Assembly (NCBI GenBank): GCA_965371445.1
Contig: CBDUYN010000076.1
Span: forward strand, 1-43,618
Reading direction: 5' to 3'
Length of the DNA stretch: 43,618 nucleotides
From: DASWIG01 sp965371445
Lineage (GTDB): Bacteria; Acidobacteriota; Thermoanaerobaculia; Multivoradales; J023
The number at the start of each line of letters is the position of its first letter. Position 1 is the first letter of the stretch. A program made the translations under genes and the position numbers. Below the pieces are notes generated by a model. The model was not told where the DNA came from. It searched no databases and saw only the letters and a program-made list of their open reading frames with translations. Of the stretch, positions 31,211 through 39,648 are shown one piece after another.

Positions 31211-33805
31211 GTGGCCCTCTCTCCCGTAACCCGTCTCCCCATCGACGACGTCCTCCCCGACGTTCTCGACGCCCTCGAAGCGTCGAGCTGCCTCGTCCTG
31301 CGCGCCCCGACCGGCGCCGGCAAGACCACCCGGGTGCCGCCGGCTCTGCTCGACGCGGGGCTCGCCGGCGCAAAGCGCGTCCTCATGCTGGAGCCCCGGC
31401 GCGTCGCCGCCCGCGCCGCCGCGCGGCGGATGGCCGCCGAACGCGGCAGCGAGCTCGGCGGTGAGATCGGCTACCAGATCCGTTTCGAGCGCCGCTTCGA
31501 CGACGAGACCCGCATCCTCGTAGTCACCGAGGGGATCCTCGTCGCCATGCTCCAGCAGGACCCCTTCCTCGACGATGTCGGCGCCGTCGTCTTCGACGAG
31601 TTCCACGAGCGCAACCTGGCGAGCGACCTCTCCCTCGCCATGGCGCGGCGCGTCCAGCGAGAGGTGCGCGACGATCTGAAGATCGTCGTGATGTCGGCGA
31701 CGCTCGAGACCGGTCCGATCGCCGGCTACCTCGGCTCCGGGGAGAAGCCCTGCAAAGTCGTCGAAAGCGCCGGACGCCTCCACCCGATCGATGTCCGCTA
31801 CCTCGAACGGCCCGACACCCGGGGCGTCGACCTGGTCGTGTCCTCGGCGGTGCGGCGCGTCCTCGGCGAGACCGAGGGTGACGTCCTCGTCTTCCTGCCC
31901 GGGGCGGGGGAGATCCGGCAGACGGAAGAGCTCCTGAAGCCGGTCGCCGAGAGCGGTGTCGCGGTGCTGCCGCTTTTCGGCGACCTGCCCTCCGAGCAGC
32001 AGGACGCCGTCCTGCGGCCGCTCGGACGGCGCAAGGTCGTCCTGGCGACGAACGTGGCCGAGACCTCGGTGACGATCGAGGGCGTCCGGGCCGTCGTCGA
32101 CTCGGGCCTCCAGCGGACGCTCCGCTTCGACCCGGCGAGCGGCCTCGACCGCCTGGAGCTGGGACGAATCAGCCGCGTCTCGGCCGAGCAGCGGGCCGGA
32201 CGCGCCGGACGCGAAGCTCCCGGCCTCTGCCTGCGGCTCTGGACCGAGCACGACGAGCGCAGCCTCCAGCCGCGCGAGGTGCCGGAGATCCGCCGCGTGG
32301 ACCTCGCCGGCCCGGTGCTTCAGCTCCTCGCCTGGGGCGAGAGCGACGTCGCCGCCTTCGGCTGGTTCGAGGCGCCGGAGGGCGCCGTCCTCGAGCGCTC
32401 GTTGCGGCTCCTCGTCGACCTGGGCGCCCTCGACGTCCGGGGAGGGCTCACCGAGACCGGACGCCGCATGGCGCGCCTGCCGCTTCACCCCCGCCTGGCG
32501 AGGCTCCTCGTCGCCGGCCACGCCGCCGGTGCGACGCGGCGCACGGCGTTCATGGCGGCGCTTCTCTCGGAACGTGACGTCGTCCACCGTCCGTCGGCGG
32601 GACGTCCGGTAGTGGCTGCGGTGAGCTCGCCCTCGGACGTTCTCGACCGGCTCGAGGCGGTCGAGAGCTTCGCCGCGACGGGCTACGGCGAGTGTGCCCT
32701 CGGTCCGGTCCACGGCGAGCGGACGCGGCATGTGCTGCGCATGGGCCGCGAGATCGTCCGTGCCGCCGAGCGCCGGCTCGGAAAATCGAAAGACGGAGGC
32801 GACGACGACGAGACGCTTCTGAGAGCGCTGCTCCATGCCTATCCCGATCGGCTCGCCAGGCGCCGTGAAGGGGCGACTTCCCGCGGCGTCATGGTCGGCG
32901 GACGGGGCGTGCGCCTGGCGGAGGAGTCGACCGTCCGCGTCGCGGAGCTTTTCCTCTGCGTCGAGCTTGACGCCGGCGGCCGGCGCTCCGGCGGCCGCAG
33001 CCGTGGCGAGGCACTGGTGCGCCGTGCTTCGTCCGTGGAGCTTGCATGGCTTCCCCGGGAAGCGCTCCGGACCGACCGCAAAGTCGAGCTCGATCCGGGA
33101 CGCGAAACCGTCGTCGCCCGCCGCCGGACCTGGTACCGGGACCTGCTTCTCGACGAGATCGAGACGCCTGCCGAAGGCGGCGAGGCATCGGCGGCCCTGG
33201 CCGCCGCGGCCGTTGAAGACCTCACCGGCGCGCTGGCGCTCGATCGTCCGGAGCTGAGCTCGTTTCTGGCGCGTCTCGGCTGGCTCGCCGGCGCCATGCC
33301 GGAGCTCGGCCTGCCGCGCTTCGAGGAAGCGGAGCTCGTCGAGCTCTTACCGGCGATCTGTGCGGGACGCAAATCCTTCGCCGAGTTGCGCCGGGCGCCG
33401 TTTCTCGATCTTCTGAAAGGAAGCCTCGACTTCCGGCAGCTCGACGCCCTGGAGCGTCACGCTCCGGAACGCCTCGACGTGCCGAGCGGCAGCCGCGTAC
33501 GCCTCGCCTACTCGACCGATCTGCCGCCGGTCCTGTCGGTCCGGATCCAAGAGGTCTTCGGCCTCGCCGAGACGCCGCGTGTCGCGGCGGGACGCGTGCC
33601 GGTGCTGATGCATCTGCTGGCGCCCAACATGCGTCCGCAGCAGATCACCCAGGATCTCGCGAGCTTTTGGCGCAACACCTATCCCGAGGTGAGAAAAGAC
33701 CTTCGGGGACGCTACCCGAAGCATTCCTGGCCTGATGATCCGCTGGCCGCCGAGCCGGAGCGGCGGCCGCGGCGGCGGCGGAAGAAAGGCCCCGCCCGGG
33801 GTTGA
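31211..33805 (+). CDS. hrpB: ATP-dependent RNA helicase HrpB
   Basis: 864 residues from GTG 31211; a TTG at 31190 in the same frame would add seven residues. GAGGGG at 31191-31196 favours the GTG, and homologues begin close to the LPIDxVLP motif. DEAH-box superfamily 2 helicase: APTGAGKTT (Walker A), LEPRRVAAR, TEGIL, FDEFHE (motif II), MSATL (motif III), TNVAETSVTIEG (motif V) and QRAGRAGR (motif VI). These are followed by helicase-associated domains and the HrpB C-terminal signature (QQITQDLASFW, RKDLRGRYPKHSWP). Length and order are normal for HrpB. The protein is cytosolic and presumably acts on RNA or ribonucleoprotein; its exact role is poorly known in bacteria. The stop codon lies within a palindromic repeat, so the last residues (GPARG) are repeat-encoded. 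Confidence 0.93.
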   Translation: MALSPVTRLPIDDVLPDVLDALEASSCLVLRAPTGAGKTTRVPPALLDAGLAGAKRVLMLEPRRVAARAAARRMAAERGSELGGEIGYQIRFERRFDDETRILVVTEGILVAMLQQDPFLDDVGAVVFDEFHERNLASDLSLAMARRVQREVRDDLKIVVMSATLETGPIAGYLGSGEKPCKVVESAGRLHPIDVRYLERPDTRGVDLVVSSAVRRVLGETEGDVLVFLPGAGEIRQTEELLKPVAESGVAVLPLFGDLPSEQQDAVLRPLGRRKVVLATNVAETSVTIEGVRAVVDSGLQRTLRFDPASGLDRLELGRISRVSAEQRAGRAGREAPGLCLRLWTEHDERSLQPREVPEIRRVDLAGPVLQLLAWGESDVAAFGWFEAPEGAVLERSLRLLVDLGALDVRGGLTETGRRMARLPLHPRLARLLVAGHAAGATRRTAFMAALLSERDVVHRPSAGRPVVAAVSSPSDVLDRLEAVESFAATGYGECALGPVHGERTRHVLRMGREIVRAAERRLGKSKDGGDDDETLLRALLHAYPDRLARRREGATSRGVMVGGRGVRLAEESTVRVAELFLCVELDAGGRRSGGRSRGEALVRRASSVELAWLPREALRTDRKVELDPGRETVVARRRTWYRDLLLDEIETPAEGGEASAALAAAAVEDLTGALALDRPELSSFLARLGWLAGAMPELGLPRFEEAELVELLPAICAGRKSFAELRRAPFLDLLKGSLDFRQLDALERHAPERLDVPSGSRVRLAYSTDLPPVLSVRIQEVFGLAETPRVAAGRVPVLMHLLAPNMRPQQITQDLASFWRNTYPEVRKDLRGRYPKHSWPDDPLAAEPERRPRRRRKKGPARG

Positions 33806-33864
33806 AACCCCGGGGCCCGCCCGGGGATAAATCCCCGGGCCCCGCCCGGGGTTGAAACCCCGGG
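33795..33864. repeat. Three tandem 25-nt palindromic units (REP-like)
   Basis: Copies of CCCGGGG-(6 nt)-CCCCGGG start at 33795, 33820 and 33845. Each is a 7-bp perfect hairpin with an A/T-rich loop (TTGAAA, ATAAAT, TTGAAA). The first contains the hrpB stop codon. Confidence 0.8.
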
Positions 33865-33979
33865 CTACATTTAAAAGGCGCCCTTCGGGCTTTGCGGCTG
33901 AAGCCGCGAGATCTTCCGGCTTTAGCCGGTAAGCCCGTAGGGCGCCTTCTCAAATGTAGCCCGGGGATTTATCCCCGGG
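33845..33979. repeat. Composite long inverted repeat between convergent genes
   Basis: From both ends inward: CCCGGGG hairpin, CTACATTT/AAATGTAG, AAGGCGCCC/GGGCGCCTT, GGGCTT/AAGCCC, then two inner hairpins GCGGCTGAAGCCGC and CCGGCTTTAGCCGG. The whole 135 bp can form a large cruciform. Placed between hrpB (plus) and yidD (minus), it could end transcription in both directions; the structure also looks like a dispersed REP/BIME-type element. Confidence 0.8.
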
Positions 33980-33981
33980 TG

Positions 33982-34299
33982 CTAAGGAGGGTCCTCCGTT
34001 CCCGGCTCCGTCCACGGACCGCAACGCAGGATCCGCCAAGCCGCGCGCGCCGAGCCCGAGAACGCCCCATACTTGCGGATCGACTCCTCGCCGTAGTGGC
34101 TGCAGGTCGGCGTGAAGCGGCAGCTCACCCCCATCGCCGGCATGAGCGGCGAGAGCGTCGCCTGGTAGAGGTCGATCGCCGATAGGAGCACCCAGGCGCT
34201 CACCTGGACCTCCGGCGCCCGGCTGAGGTCGAAGACCAGGGCGACGAGGAGGGTGACGAGGAGGCCCCGGACGATGAGCTTGCGTTTCTTTTCAGACAC
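33982..34299 (-). CDS. yidD: Membrane protein insertion efficiency factor YidD
   Basis: 105 residues; GTG start at 34299 overlapping the stop of the preceding gene by 8 nt, so translation is coupled. The family signature is complete: SAIDLYQATLSPLMP, CRFTPTCSHY, then RAAWRILRCGPW. YidD assists YidC-dependent insertion of inner-membrane proteins at the cytoplasmic face. An N-terminal hydrophobic segment (residues ~9-24) makes it a little longer than the usual 70-90 residues. The common rnpA-yidD-yidC neighbourhood is absent; here it is the last gene of an unrelated operon and ends next to the palindromic repeats. Confidence 0.92.
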   Translation of the reverse strand: MSEKKRKLIVRGLLVTLLVALVFDLSRAPEVQVSAWVLLSAIDLYQATLSPLMPAMGVSCRFTPTCSHYGEESIRKYGAFSGSARAAWRILRCGPWTEPGTEDPP

Positions 34300-34711
34300 C
34301 GGTCACCATGGAGTAGATCCAGTTGAGGACGACGGCGGCGGCGAGAACCGTCCAGGCCCAGCGTGGCAACCGCCTGTGCGGCAGAGGACGTCCGAGGAGA
34401 GCCGCGCCGCCGGCGACGAACCCCCCGCCGAGCGCGACGACCCAGAAGACGCTTTGCAGCGGATAGCGGACGAAGGCTTCCGCGAAGTCGAGCTCGGCCA
34501 GGACGACGGCGGCGCGGGTCGTTCCACAAAACGGACACGGGATGCCCGTCCAGGCCTTGAAGACGCAGGCGGGGAAGTAGGCGACCAGCGTCGCCGCCAG
34601 GGGGGCGGCGGCCACCGCCAGCGCGGCGGCCGCTCCCCAGACGAGCGCTCCGCCTCCGCGTTCGCGGCGCGGGGACGTCGGCACGGCGTCAGAATTTGTC
34701 GGCGAAATCAC
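34292..34711 (-). CDS. DUF2752 family membrane protein
   Basis: 139 residues from GTG 34711, which overlaps the upstream gene by 23 nt. A second in-frame GTG at 34684, just after that gene's stop, would give a protein nine residues shorter. Three transmembrane segments are visible. The family signature is present: ACVFKAWTGIPCPFCGTTRA, followed by a membrane helix with RYPLQ. The CxxxxxxxxxCPxCGxTR arrangement suggests a metal- or disulfide-forming site. No biochemical function is established for the family. Confidence 0.85.
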   Translation of the reverse strand: MISPTNSDAVPTSPRRERGGGALVWGAAAALAVAAAPLAATLVAYFPACVFKAWTGIPCPFCGTTRAAVVLAELDFAEAFVRYPLQSVFWVVALGGGFVAGGAALLGRPLPHRRLPRWAWTVLAAAVVLNWIYSMVTGV

Positions 34712-35150
34712 TCACTACCGGGACCTTCAGCCGTTCGCCCTGGTTGCCCTTGACCATGCACAGGATGTGGAAGGCCAGGAGGGCCAACCCCAGCAAGAGG
34801 CCAAGGGGGATGGTGATACAGCCGAGGAGCGGAAAGATCGCGGTGACGGCGGAGAAGCTGATGCCGACGACGACCCACAGGACGATCTCCGCGGCAAAAA
34901 GCACCAGGCCGTGCTTCGAGTGCCACTGCACCTCGGTGTCGTCTTTCTCGGCGAGAAAAGGAATCAGCGCCAGCGGGCCGAGGTAGGCCAGGATGATCAT
35001 GATCGTCCGGTTCTCCGAGACGGTACCGGTGCCGGCCGCCGCGGCGGTGGGTGGCGGGGGCGGGGGCGCGGCGGGTGGGGGCGGTGGTGCCTCCGGGGGC
35101 GGTGGTGGTGGTGCGTCCGGGGGTGCCGGCGGGACCTGTTCGTCGCTCAT
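34689..35150 (-). CDS. DUF4870 (Tic20-like) membrane protein with proline-rich N-terminus
   Basis: 153 residues. ATG at 35150 is preferred over a TTG one codon upstream: the ATG shares one base with the MFS stop (TGATG) and GAGG stands 6 nt ahead. Residues ~7-36 are nearly all Pro, Ala and Glu, with several runs of five or six prolines that would need EF-P for translation. The rest is a DUF4870 domain with three hydrophobic segments (MIILAYLGPLALIPF, a conserved WHSKHGLVLF, then two helices). Function is unknown. Confidence 0.85.
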   Translation of the reverse strand: MSDEQVPPAPPDAPPPPPPEAPPPPPAAPPPPPPTAAAAGTGTVSENRTIMIILAYLGPLALIPFLAEKDDTEVQWHSKHGLVLFAAEIVLWVVVGISFSAVTAIFPLLGCITIPLGLLLGLALLAFHILCMVKGNQGERLKVPVVSDFADKF

Positions 35151-36460
35151 CAAGATCCTCCAGTTCGGGGCTTTTCAGTATGCCCGGAGTCTACCCGAGA
35201 CCGGGGAGACGGGACAAGGGGATCCGCCTCGCGCCGGGCGGTGACGAAGAAAACGAGAGCGGTCGCCGTCCCGAGGGCTCCGAGGGGCCAGAAGGCGCCA
35301 CCCGGACCGTGGAGCCTTACGAGGTCGACCGCCCAGCCCAGCAACGGCGCTGCCACCATCGTCGCCGCGCGCCGGGCCTGCGACTCGATCGACAGCACCG
35401 TCGCCCCCTGCGACTGCCGCGAGTGGACGTCGAAGCGGGTGATCAGGATCGGACGCCAGAGGTTCTGCAGCACGTGGAGGACGACGAAAGCGGCGACGAG
35501 GATCGCCGTCGCCTCGTTCCACGCCGCGGCCGCGAGGACCCCGAAGACGGTGAGCGCCACGGCCCAGAGCCGCCGCGCCGCCCTCTCCTCGCCGCCCGCC
35601 GGCGCCAGGCGATGGGCCTTGCGGCTGGCGAGAGCCGAGAGCAGGTAGAGGACGAAATAGACCGGACCCACGAGCAGGGCCGTTCGCCGGATCTCGCCGA
35701 GCTCCGATCCGCCGAGGGCGATCGAGGCGAGCCCCGCCACCGTCAGGGTTTGGAGGACGGGCTGGAGATAGTCCTTGACCGCGGCGAAGACCCCCTCGAA
35801 GCCCATCGCCTCCAGGAGGAGACGCCGCAGCGGACGCTGCCGGAAGGCCTCGCCCAGGCCCTCGCGAAGGTGGCGCACCACCTCGCCCGGCGAACGCGCC
35901 TTCTCGTGAGCCCCGTCGAGCTCCTTCGGATAGCCGAGGAAATTGACGATGTTCAAGGCACTGGGAACGGCCGCGAGGAAAAAGACCAGGCGATAGCTCC
36001 CCGATGCGAGGACAATAGCCGCGGCCAGAAGGCCCGAGAGCGCCGAGCCCATCTGGCTCCACGAACGGGTGTAGCCGTAGACGCGGGTGCGCTCGTCGGT
36101 ACGGCCCTCCAGGCGCAGCCACTCGAAGATCATGGCTTTGTGGGTCCCCGTTCGAAAGGCTTCGCCGATCGCGAAGAAAAACATCGCGGCAAAGAAAAGC
36201 GGCAAGGCTTCGGCAAAGCCGAAGACGGTGAAGCTCACGACGTAAGCGGCAAAGGAGAGGATCATCGAGAGCCGCCTTCCGCAGGCGTCGGCCACGGCGC
36301 CGGAAGGGATCTCGAGGACGTTCACCGTCGCCTCCCGGAAGGCCACCAGGAGACCGATCGTCGTGAAGCTCAAGCCCTTGTCGAGGAAGAAAAGGACGAG
36401 GAAAGGCTCGAAGTAGCGCTGGTTCTTGAGGAATCCGTAGAGGCTGAAGCGAAAGATCAT
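35150..36460 (-). CDS. Major facilitator superfamily transporter
   Basis: 436 residues, ATG at 36460, 42 nt after the FAN1 stop; only a weak ribosome site. Hydrophobicity fits about twelve membrane helices. The loop between helices 2 and 3 has MFS motif A (GAVADACGRR). Helix 1 is preceded by LKNQRYFEPFLVLFFLDKGLS, a pattern of drug/multidrug-like MFS proteins. The substrate cannot be told. Its stop codon overlaps the next start by one base. Confidence 0.85.
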   Translation of the reverse strand: MIFRFSLYGFLKNQRYFEPFLVLFFLDKGLSFTTIGLLVAFREATVNVLEIPSGAVADACGRRLSMILSFAAYVVSFTVFGFAEALPLFFAAMFFFAIGEAFRTGTHKAMIFEWLRLEGRTDERTRVYGYTRSWSQMGSALSGLLAAAIVLASGSYRLVFFLAAVPSALNIVNFLGYPKELDGAHEKARSPGEVVRHLREGLGEAFRQRPLRRLLLEAMGFEGVFAAVKDYLQPVLQTLTVAGLASIALGGSELGEIRRTALLVGPVYFVLYLLSALASRKAHRLAPAGGEERAARRLWAVALTVFGVLAAAAWNEATAILVAAFVVLHVLQNLWRPILITRFDVHSRQSQGATVLSIESQARRAATMVAAPLLGWAVDLVRLHGPGGAFWPLGALGTATALVFFVTARREADPLVPSPRSRVDSGHTEKPRTGGS

Positions 36461-36502
36461 GGCGACGTGCTCAACCTAAGATCTGCCTTGCGAATCGGCA
36501 GG

Positions 36503-38179
36503 CTACGACGAACGAAACGAGATCCGCAGGATCGACGCCGGTAGGCCGTTCTCGTTCAAGTAATCGATCCAGGCCCCCTGCTCGGGCCGCAGCTGATCTC
36601 CCGGTCCTTTGACCTCGACCAGCTCGAACCCGGGTTCCTCGTCGCGCAGCACAAAAAGGTCCGGAAGCCCCCGCCGGTACCGTTTCAGGTCGCGGCTCAG
36701 GCGGTCGGAGACCACCGCGACGTGCTCGCCGTGAAGACGCGAAAGCGCCAACGCGATCGCGTCGCGCAGCTCCTCGCCCCAGGGTACCAGGCGGTTGCCC
36801 GTGCCGCACTTGGCATCGTAGACGGCGAGGAGCCGAGGACCCGGCTCCGCCAGGGTTCGAAGCTCGCCAAGGCGCTCCTCGACGAGGTCGGAGCGGACGG
36901 TACGAAAATCTGGCGTCGAAAGGTCCAGCGGGCCGTACTGAAAGGGATGCTGGAACGCTCCCGGCACCGGCGCGAAGACGACGTCCCAGAAAGCTAGCCC
37001 GAAAAGCGAGCGCCAGAGCCAGTTCTCGGCGAAAAAGCCCGAACGTCCGTCCTCGGCCAGGACCTCAAGGGCGAGCGTCTCCACGGTCGTGTCGTCTCGC
37101 TTTTCCAGCTCCATCGCCGACGTCGGACGCCGCCGTCGGCGATGCGGCGTCACCTCTTCGCCGAGCTTGCGGCCCAGGCGCTCGGCGAAGCCCGGCGCGA
37201 AAGCGGCCTCGGTCTCGTCGCGGGTCTCGTCGCGGATCTCGGCGCAGAGAGCGAGCGACTCGTCCGCACGGCCGAGGTGCGCCAGGATCCGCGCCCGCCG
37301 TTCGCGCGCCGGAGGCGCCACGGCCCGCTCGTAGAATTGAAGCGCCGCATCGTAGTCGCCGGCCCGCTCCAGCTCGCGGGCGAGACGGTTCAAAAAGCCG
37401 TCGAGGGTACGCCGGCTCGTCGGGTGCCAGCCGCCCCGCTCCAGGACGGCCTGCGCCACGTCGCGCGCCGCGGCGAGCTCGCCGTCCGCGAGGAGGAGGT
37501 AGGCGGCGTCGCGGTAGCGGCGTAGGACGAGGGCGTCGTCGATCGCCTCGCGGGTCGGGAAAAGGCGCAGCTCCCGCGTCAGCTCGTAGCTTTCGAAACG
37601 GACGACGCCGAGGTCACGGAGCACGAATTCGGTCAGGTCCTGGCCCAGGTTGCCGAAGAAAAGGAGCCGGTAGGTCAGCACGTGCTCCGGATGAAGCGGA
37701 CGGACAACGGCGAAACGCTCCAGGAGAGCGCTTCGGAGCACGCCGTCGTCGACGTCTTCGGCGAGGGCGAGGAGGAGCTCGTCTTTCTTTGCCGTGCGGG
37801 CCGGGCGTAGGTCCTCGTCCAGGAGCTCGGCCGTGATCTCGAGCAACTCGGCGCGGAGCGCCAGCGGCAGGAGCTCCGCCGCGGGCAGCTCCTCCGCGGC
37901 GTCGGCGTAGCCCGACTCGACGAGCTCGGCGAGCGCTTCGTCGAGGCGGGGGATCTCCTCATAGTGGAGACGGTCGCGGCGTAGGCAGGGTCCCTTGCGC
38001 GAGATGAGACGGACGTAGAGCCGCCGTGCCGGCCGCGTCCGCGCCGTCCAGCCGACCACGAAGGCGAGCTCGTCACGGCGCAGGAGGTCTCCGTAGCGTT
38101 CCCGGACGGTCTTGAGGAGGAGGGCGAAGTTCTCTTCGTAGTAGCCCTCGGGTAGGACGACGCCGTCTTGGGCGCTCAT
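36503..38179 (-). CDS. fan1: FAN1-type structure-specific nuclease (VRR-NUC)
   Basis: 558 residues, close to the length of characterised Pseudomonas FAN1. ATG at 38179 with GGGGAGA upstream. The N-terminal region (YYEENFALLLKTV, RRLYVRLISRKGP) matches the FAN1 DNA-binding part. A TPR-like helical middle lies at about 210-330. The C-terminal VRR-NUC domain has RRGLPDLF and FELVEVKGPGDQ: Asp507, Glu522 and Lys524 form the PD-(D/E)xK site, with Glu385 (FFAENWLW) a likely fourth residue. FAN1 cuts 5' flaps and unhooks interstrand crosslinks. It is 26 nt after the channel gene, with no obvious functional link to its neighbours. Confidence 0.9.
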   Translation of the reverse strand: MSAQDGVVLPEGYYEENFALLLKTVRERYGDLLRRDELAFVVGWTARTRPARRLYVRLISRKGPCLRRDRLHYEEIPRLDEALAELVESGYADAAEELPAAELLPLALRAELLEITAELLDEDLRPARTAKKDELLLALAEDVDDGVLRSALLERFAVVRPLHPEHVLTYRLLFFGNLGQDLTEFVLRDLGVVRFESYELTRELRLFPTREAIDDALVLRRYRDAAYLLLADGELAAARDVAQAVLERGGWHPTSRRTLDGFLNRLARELERAGDYDAALQFYERAVAPPARERRARILAHLGRADESLALCAEIRDETRDETEAAFAPGFAERLGRKLGEEVTPHRRRRRPTSAMELEKRDDTTVETLALEVLAEDGRSGFFAENWLWRSLFGLAFWDVVFAPVPGAFQHPFQYGPLDLSTPDFRTVRSDLVEERLGELRTLAEPGPRLLAVYDAKCGTGNRLVPWGEELRDAIALALSRLHGEHVAVVSDRLSRDLKRYRRGLPDLFVLRDEEPGFELVEVKGPGDQLRPEQGAWIDYLNENGLPASILRISFRSS

Positions 38180-38205
38180 AAAAGGTCTCCCCGAAGGCTC
38201 GCTTC

Positions 38206-39648
38206 TTATACGCGGGTGTCGTCGACGGTTTCAGAGCGGTGGCTTCGCAGGCGCGAGCCGATGGCCTCCCCGAACTCGCGGGCGAGGCTCGGGGTCTTCT
38301 CCAACATGAGGTGCACGGCTTCGCCGGAGAGCGCGAGGACCTCCGTGTCGCCGGCGGCGACGATCCCGGCCGTGCTCGGTTTCTTGCGCAAGAGCCCGAG
38401 CTCGCCAAAAAACTCTCCCACGCCCAAACGCCGGACCTCTTGCTCCATGCCCGGGATCCTCACCCCGACCTCGCCGCGGGTGACGATGTAGAGGGCTTCG
38501 ACCGCGTCGCCCGGGCGCAGGACGTGCTCCCCGTCGCCGTAGCATTGGAGCCGCGTCCCCCGGGCGACCTCCGTCAAGGTCTCGTCGTCGACCGGTGTCA
38601 GGACCGCGGCGGCACGCAGGCGCGCCAGGATCTCGTCGCCGCGGTCGCCCGAGAGCACCGGGAACCTCGTGACGTCGTCAGGGAACGGGACGGGCATGGT
38701 CAGGTCCTGGCGGTTCGCCGTGTACCACAGGCGTGTCGTGATCTCGTCGCGGATGCCGCTGACCAGCCCATAGTCGTTGACGAAAAACGTGACTTCGTAT
38801 TCGATACCCAAGTCGCCGTAACCGCGCGTCTTGACCTTGGGTGCCGGATGCGCCAGCACGCCGTGGGTCGAGCTCGCCAGCTGGCGCAGCATTCGCTTGA
38901 CGCGGTTCGGGGGCTGCTCGTAGGCGAAGGTGAAAAATATCGCTTCCCCGTGCAACCCATCCGGCTGGCTGAAGTTGACGATCGCCGCCTTGCTCAGCAT
39001 GGCGTTGGGGAGCACGAGGAGCTCTTCCTTGGTCGTTCGCAGGCGAACGGCACGCCAGTTGATCTCGATCACCTCGCCGCGGTGCTCGCCCACCTGGAGC
39101 CAGTCGCCGACCTGGAAGGGACGTTCAAAAAGCAGCGCAATGCCCGAGATGATGTTGCCGAGGGAGTCCTGGAGGGCGAGGCCGATGACGATCGAGCCGA
39201 CACCCAGGGCGGTCAGGATGGGTCCGAGCTCCTTGCCCCAGACGTTGGAGAAGACGACGGCTCCGCCGGCCAGCACCAGGACAAGCCGTGCGATGTCGAG
39301 CAAGAGCGCTGGAACCTTGGCGCGCCAGGTCCCCTCCTCGGCGCGGGCAAAAAGAAGGAGGTTCATGAGCGACAGGGCGATGTGGAGCACGAAGACCCAG
39401 AAGAGGGTCGCCACGACCCGATAGGTGGTGTCCTCGGTGCCGCGGCCCAGGACCTGGGTCAGGAAAAGCATCGCCACCAGAGCCGGCAGCACCATGTTGC
39501 GCAGGTCGCGCACGATGTCCGCGAGCTGCAGACGACGGCGCTTCAACTGATGGACGATCTCTCCCAGGACCACCACCAGGGTCGGGAAGAGGACGACGAT
39601 CCCCAGGCTCCAGAGGAACCAACCGGTCTCGAAGGGCGCCTCGCTCAT
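38206..39648 (-). CDS. MscS-family channel with C-terminal cyclic-nucleotide-binding domain (bCNG type)
   Basis: 480 residues from ATG 39648. The frame stays open far upstream, but the ATG overlaps the cyclase stop as ATGA and the protein begins there by homology. Four N-terminal membrane segments (~10-33, 51-68, 76-100, 113-134) are followed by the MscS pore and vestibule (GVGSIVIGLALQDSLGN, FERPFQVGDW, LPNAML). Residues ~345-460 form a CNB domain (GEHVLRPGD, IVTRGEVGV, GEFFGELGLL). Size and order match the bacterial cyclic-nucleotide-gated branch of the MscS superfamily. The phosphate-binding cassette has Ser425 (KKPSTA) where an Arg normally contacts the cyclic phosphate, so canonical cAMP/cGMP binding is uncertain. 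Confidence 0.9.
   Translation of the reverse strand: MSEAPFETGWFLWSLGIVVLFPTLVVVLGEIVHQLKRRRLQLADIVRDLRNMVLPALVAMLFLTQVLGRGTEDTTYRVVATLFWVFVLHIALSLMNLLLFARAEEGTWRAKVPALLLDIARLVLVLAGGAVVFSNVWGKELGPILTALGVGSIVIGLALQDSLGNIISGIALLFERPFQVGDWLQVGEHRGEVIEINWRAVRLRTTKEELLVLPNAMLSKAAIVNFSQPDGLHGEAIFFTFAYEQPPNRVKRMLRQLASSTHGVLAHPAPKVKTRGYGDLGIEYEVTFFVNDYGLVSGIRDEITTRLWYTANRQDLTMPVPFPDDVTRFPVLSGDRGDEILARLRAAAVLTPVDDETLTEVARGTRLQCYGDGEHVLRPGDAVEALYIVTRGEVGVRIPGMEQEVRRLGVGEFFGELGLLRKKPSTAGIVAAGDTEVLALSGEAVHLMLEKTPSLAREFGEAIGSRLRSHRSETVDDTRV

Noticed and set aside
31112..32836. 574-codon minus-strand frame opposite hrpB
   Set aside because: HrpB motifs are complete on the plus strand; the antisense frame has no domain and no ribosome site.
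35051..36544. Long plus-strand frame opposite the MFS gene
   Set aside because: Antisense to a clear transporter; charged low-complexity composition.
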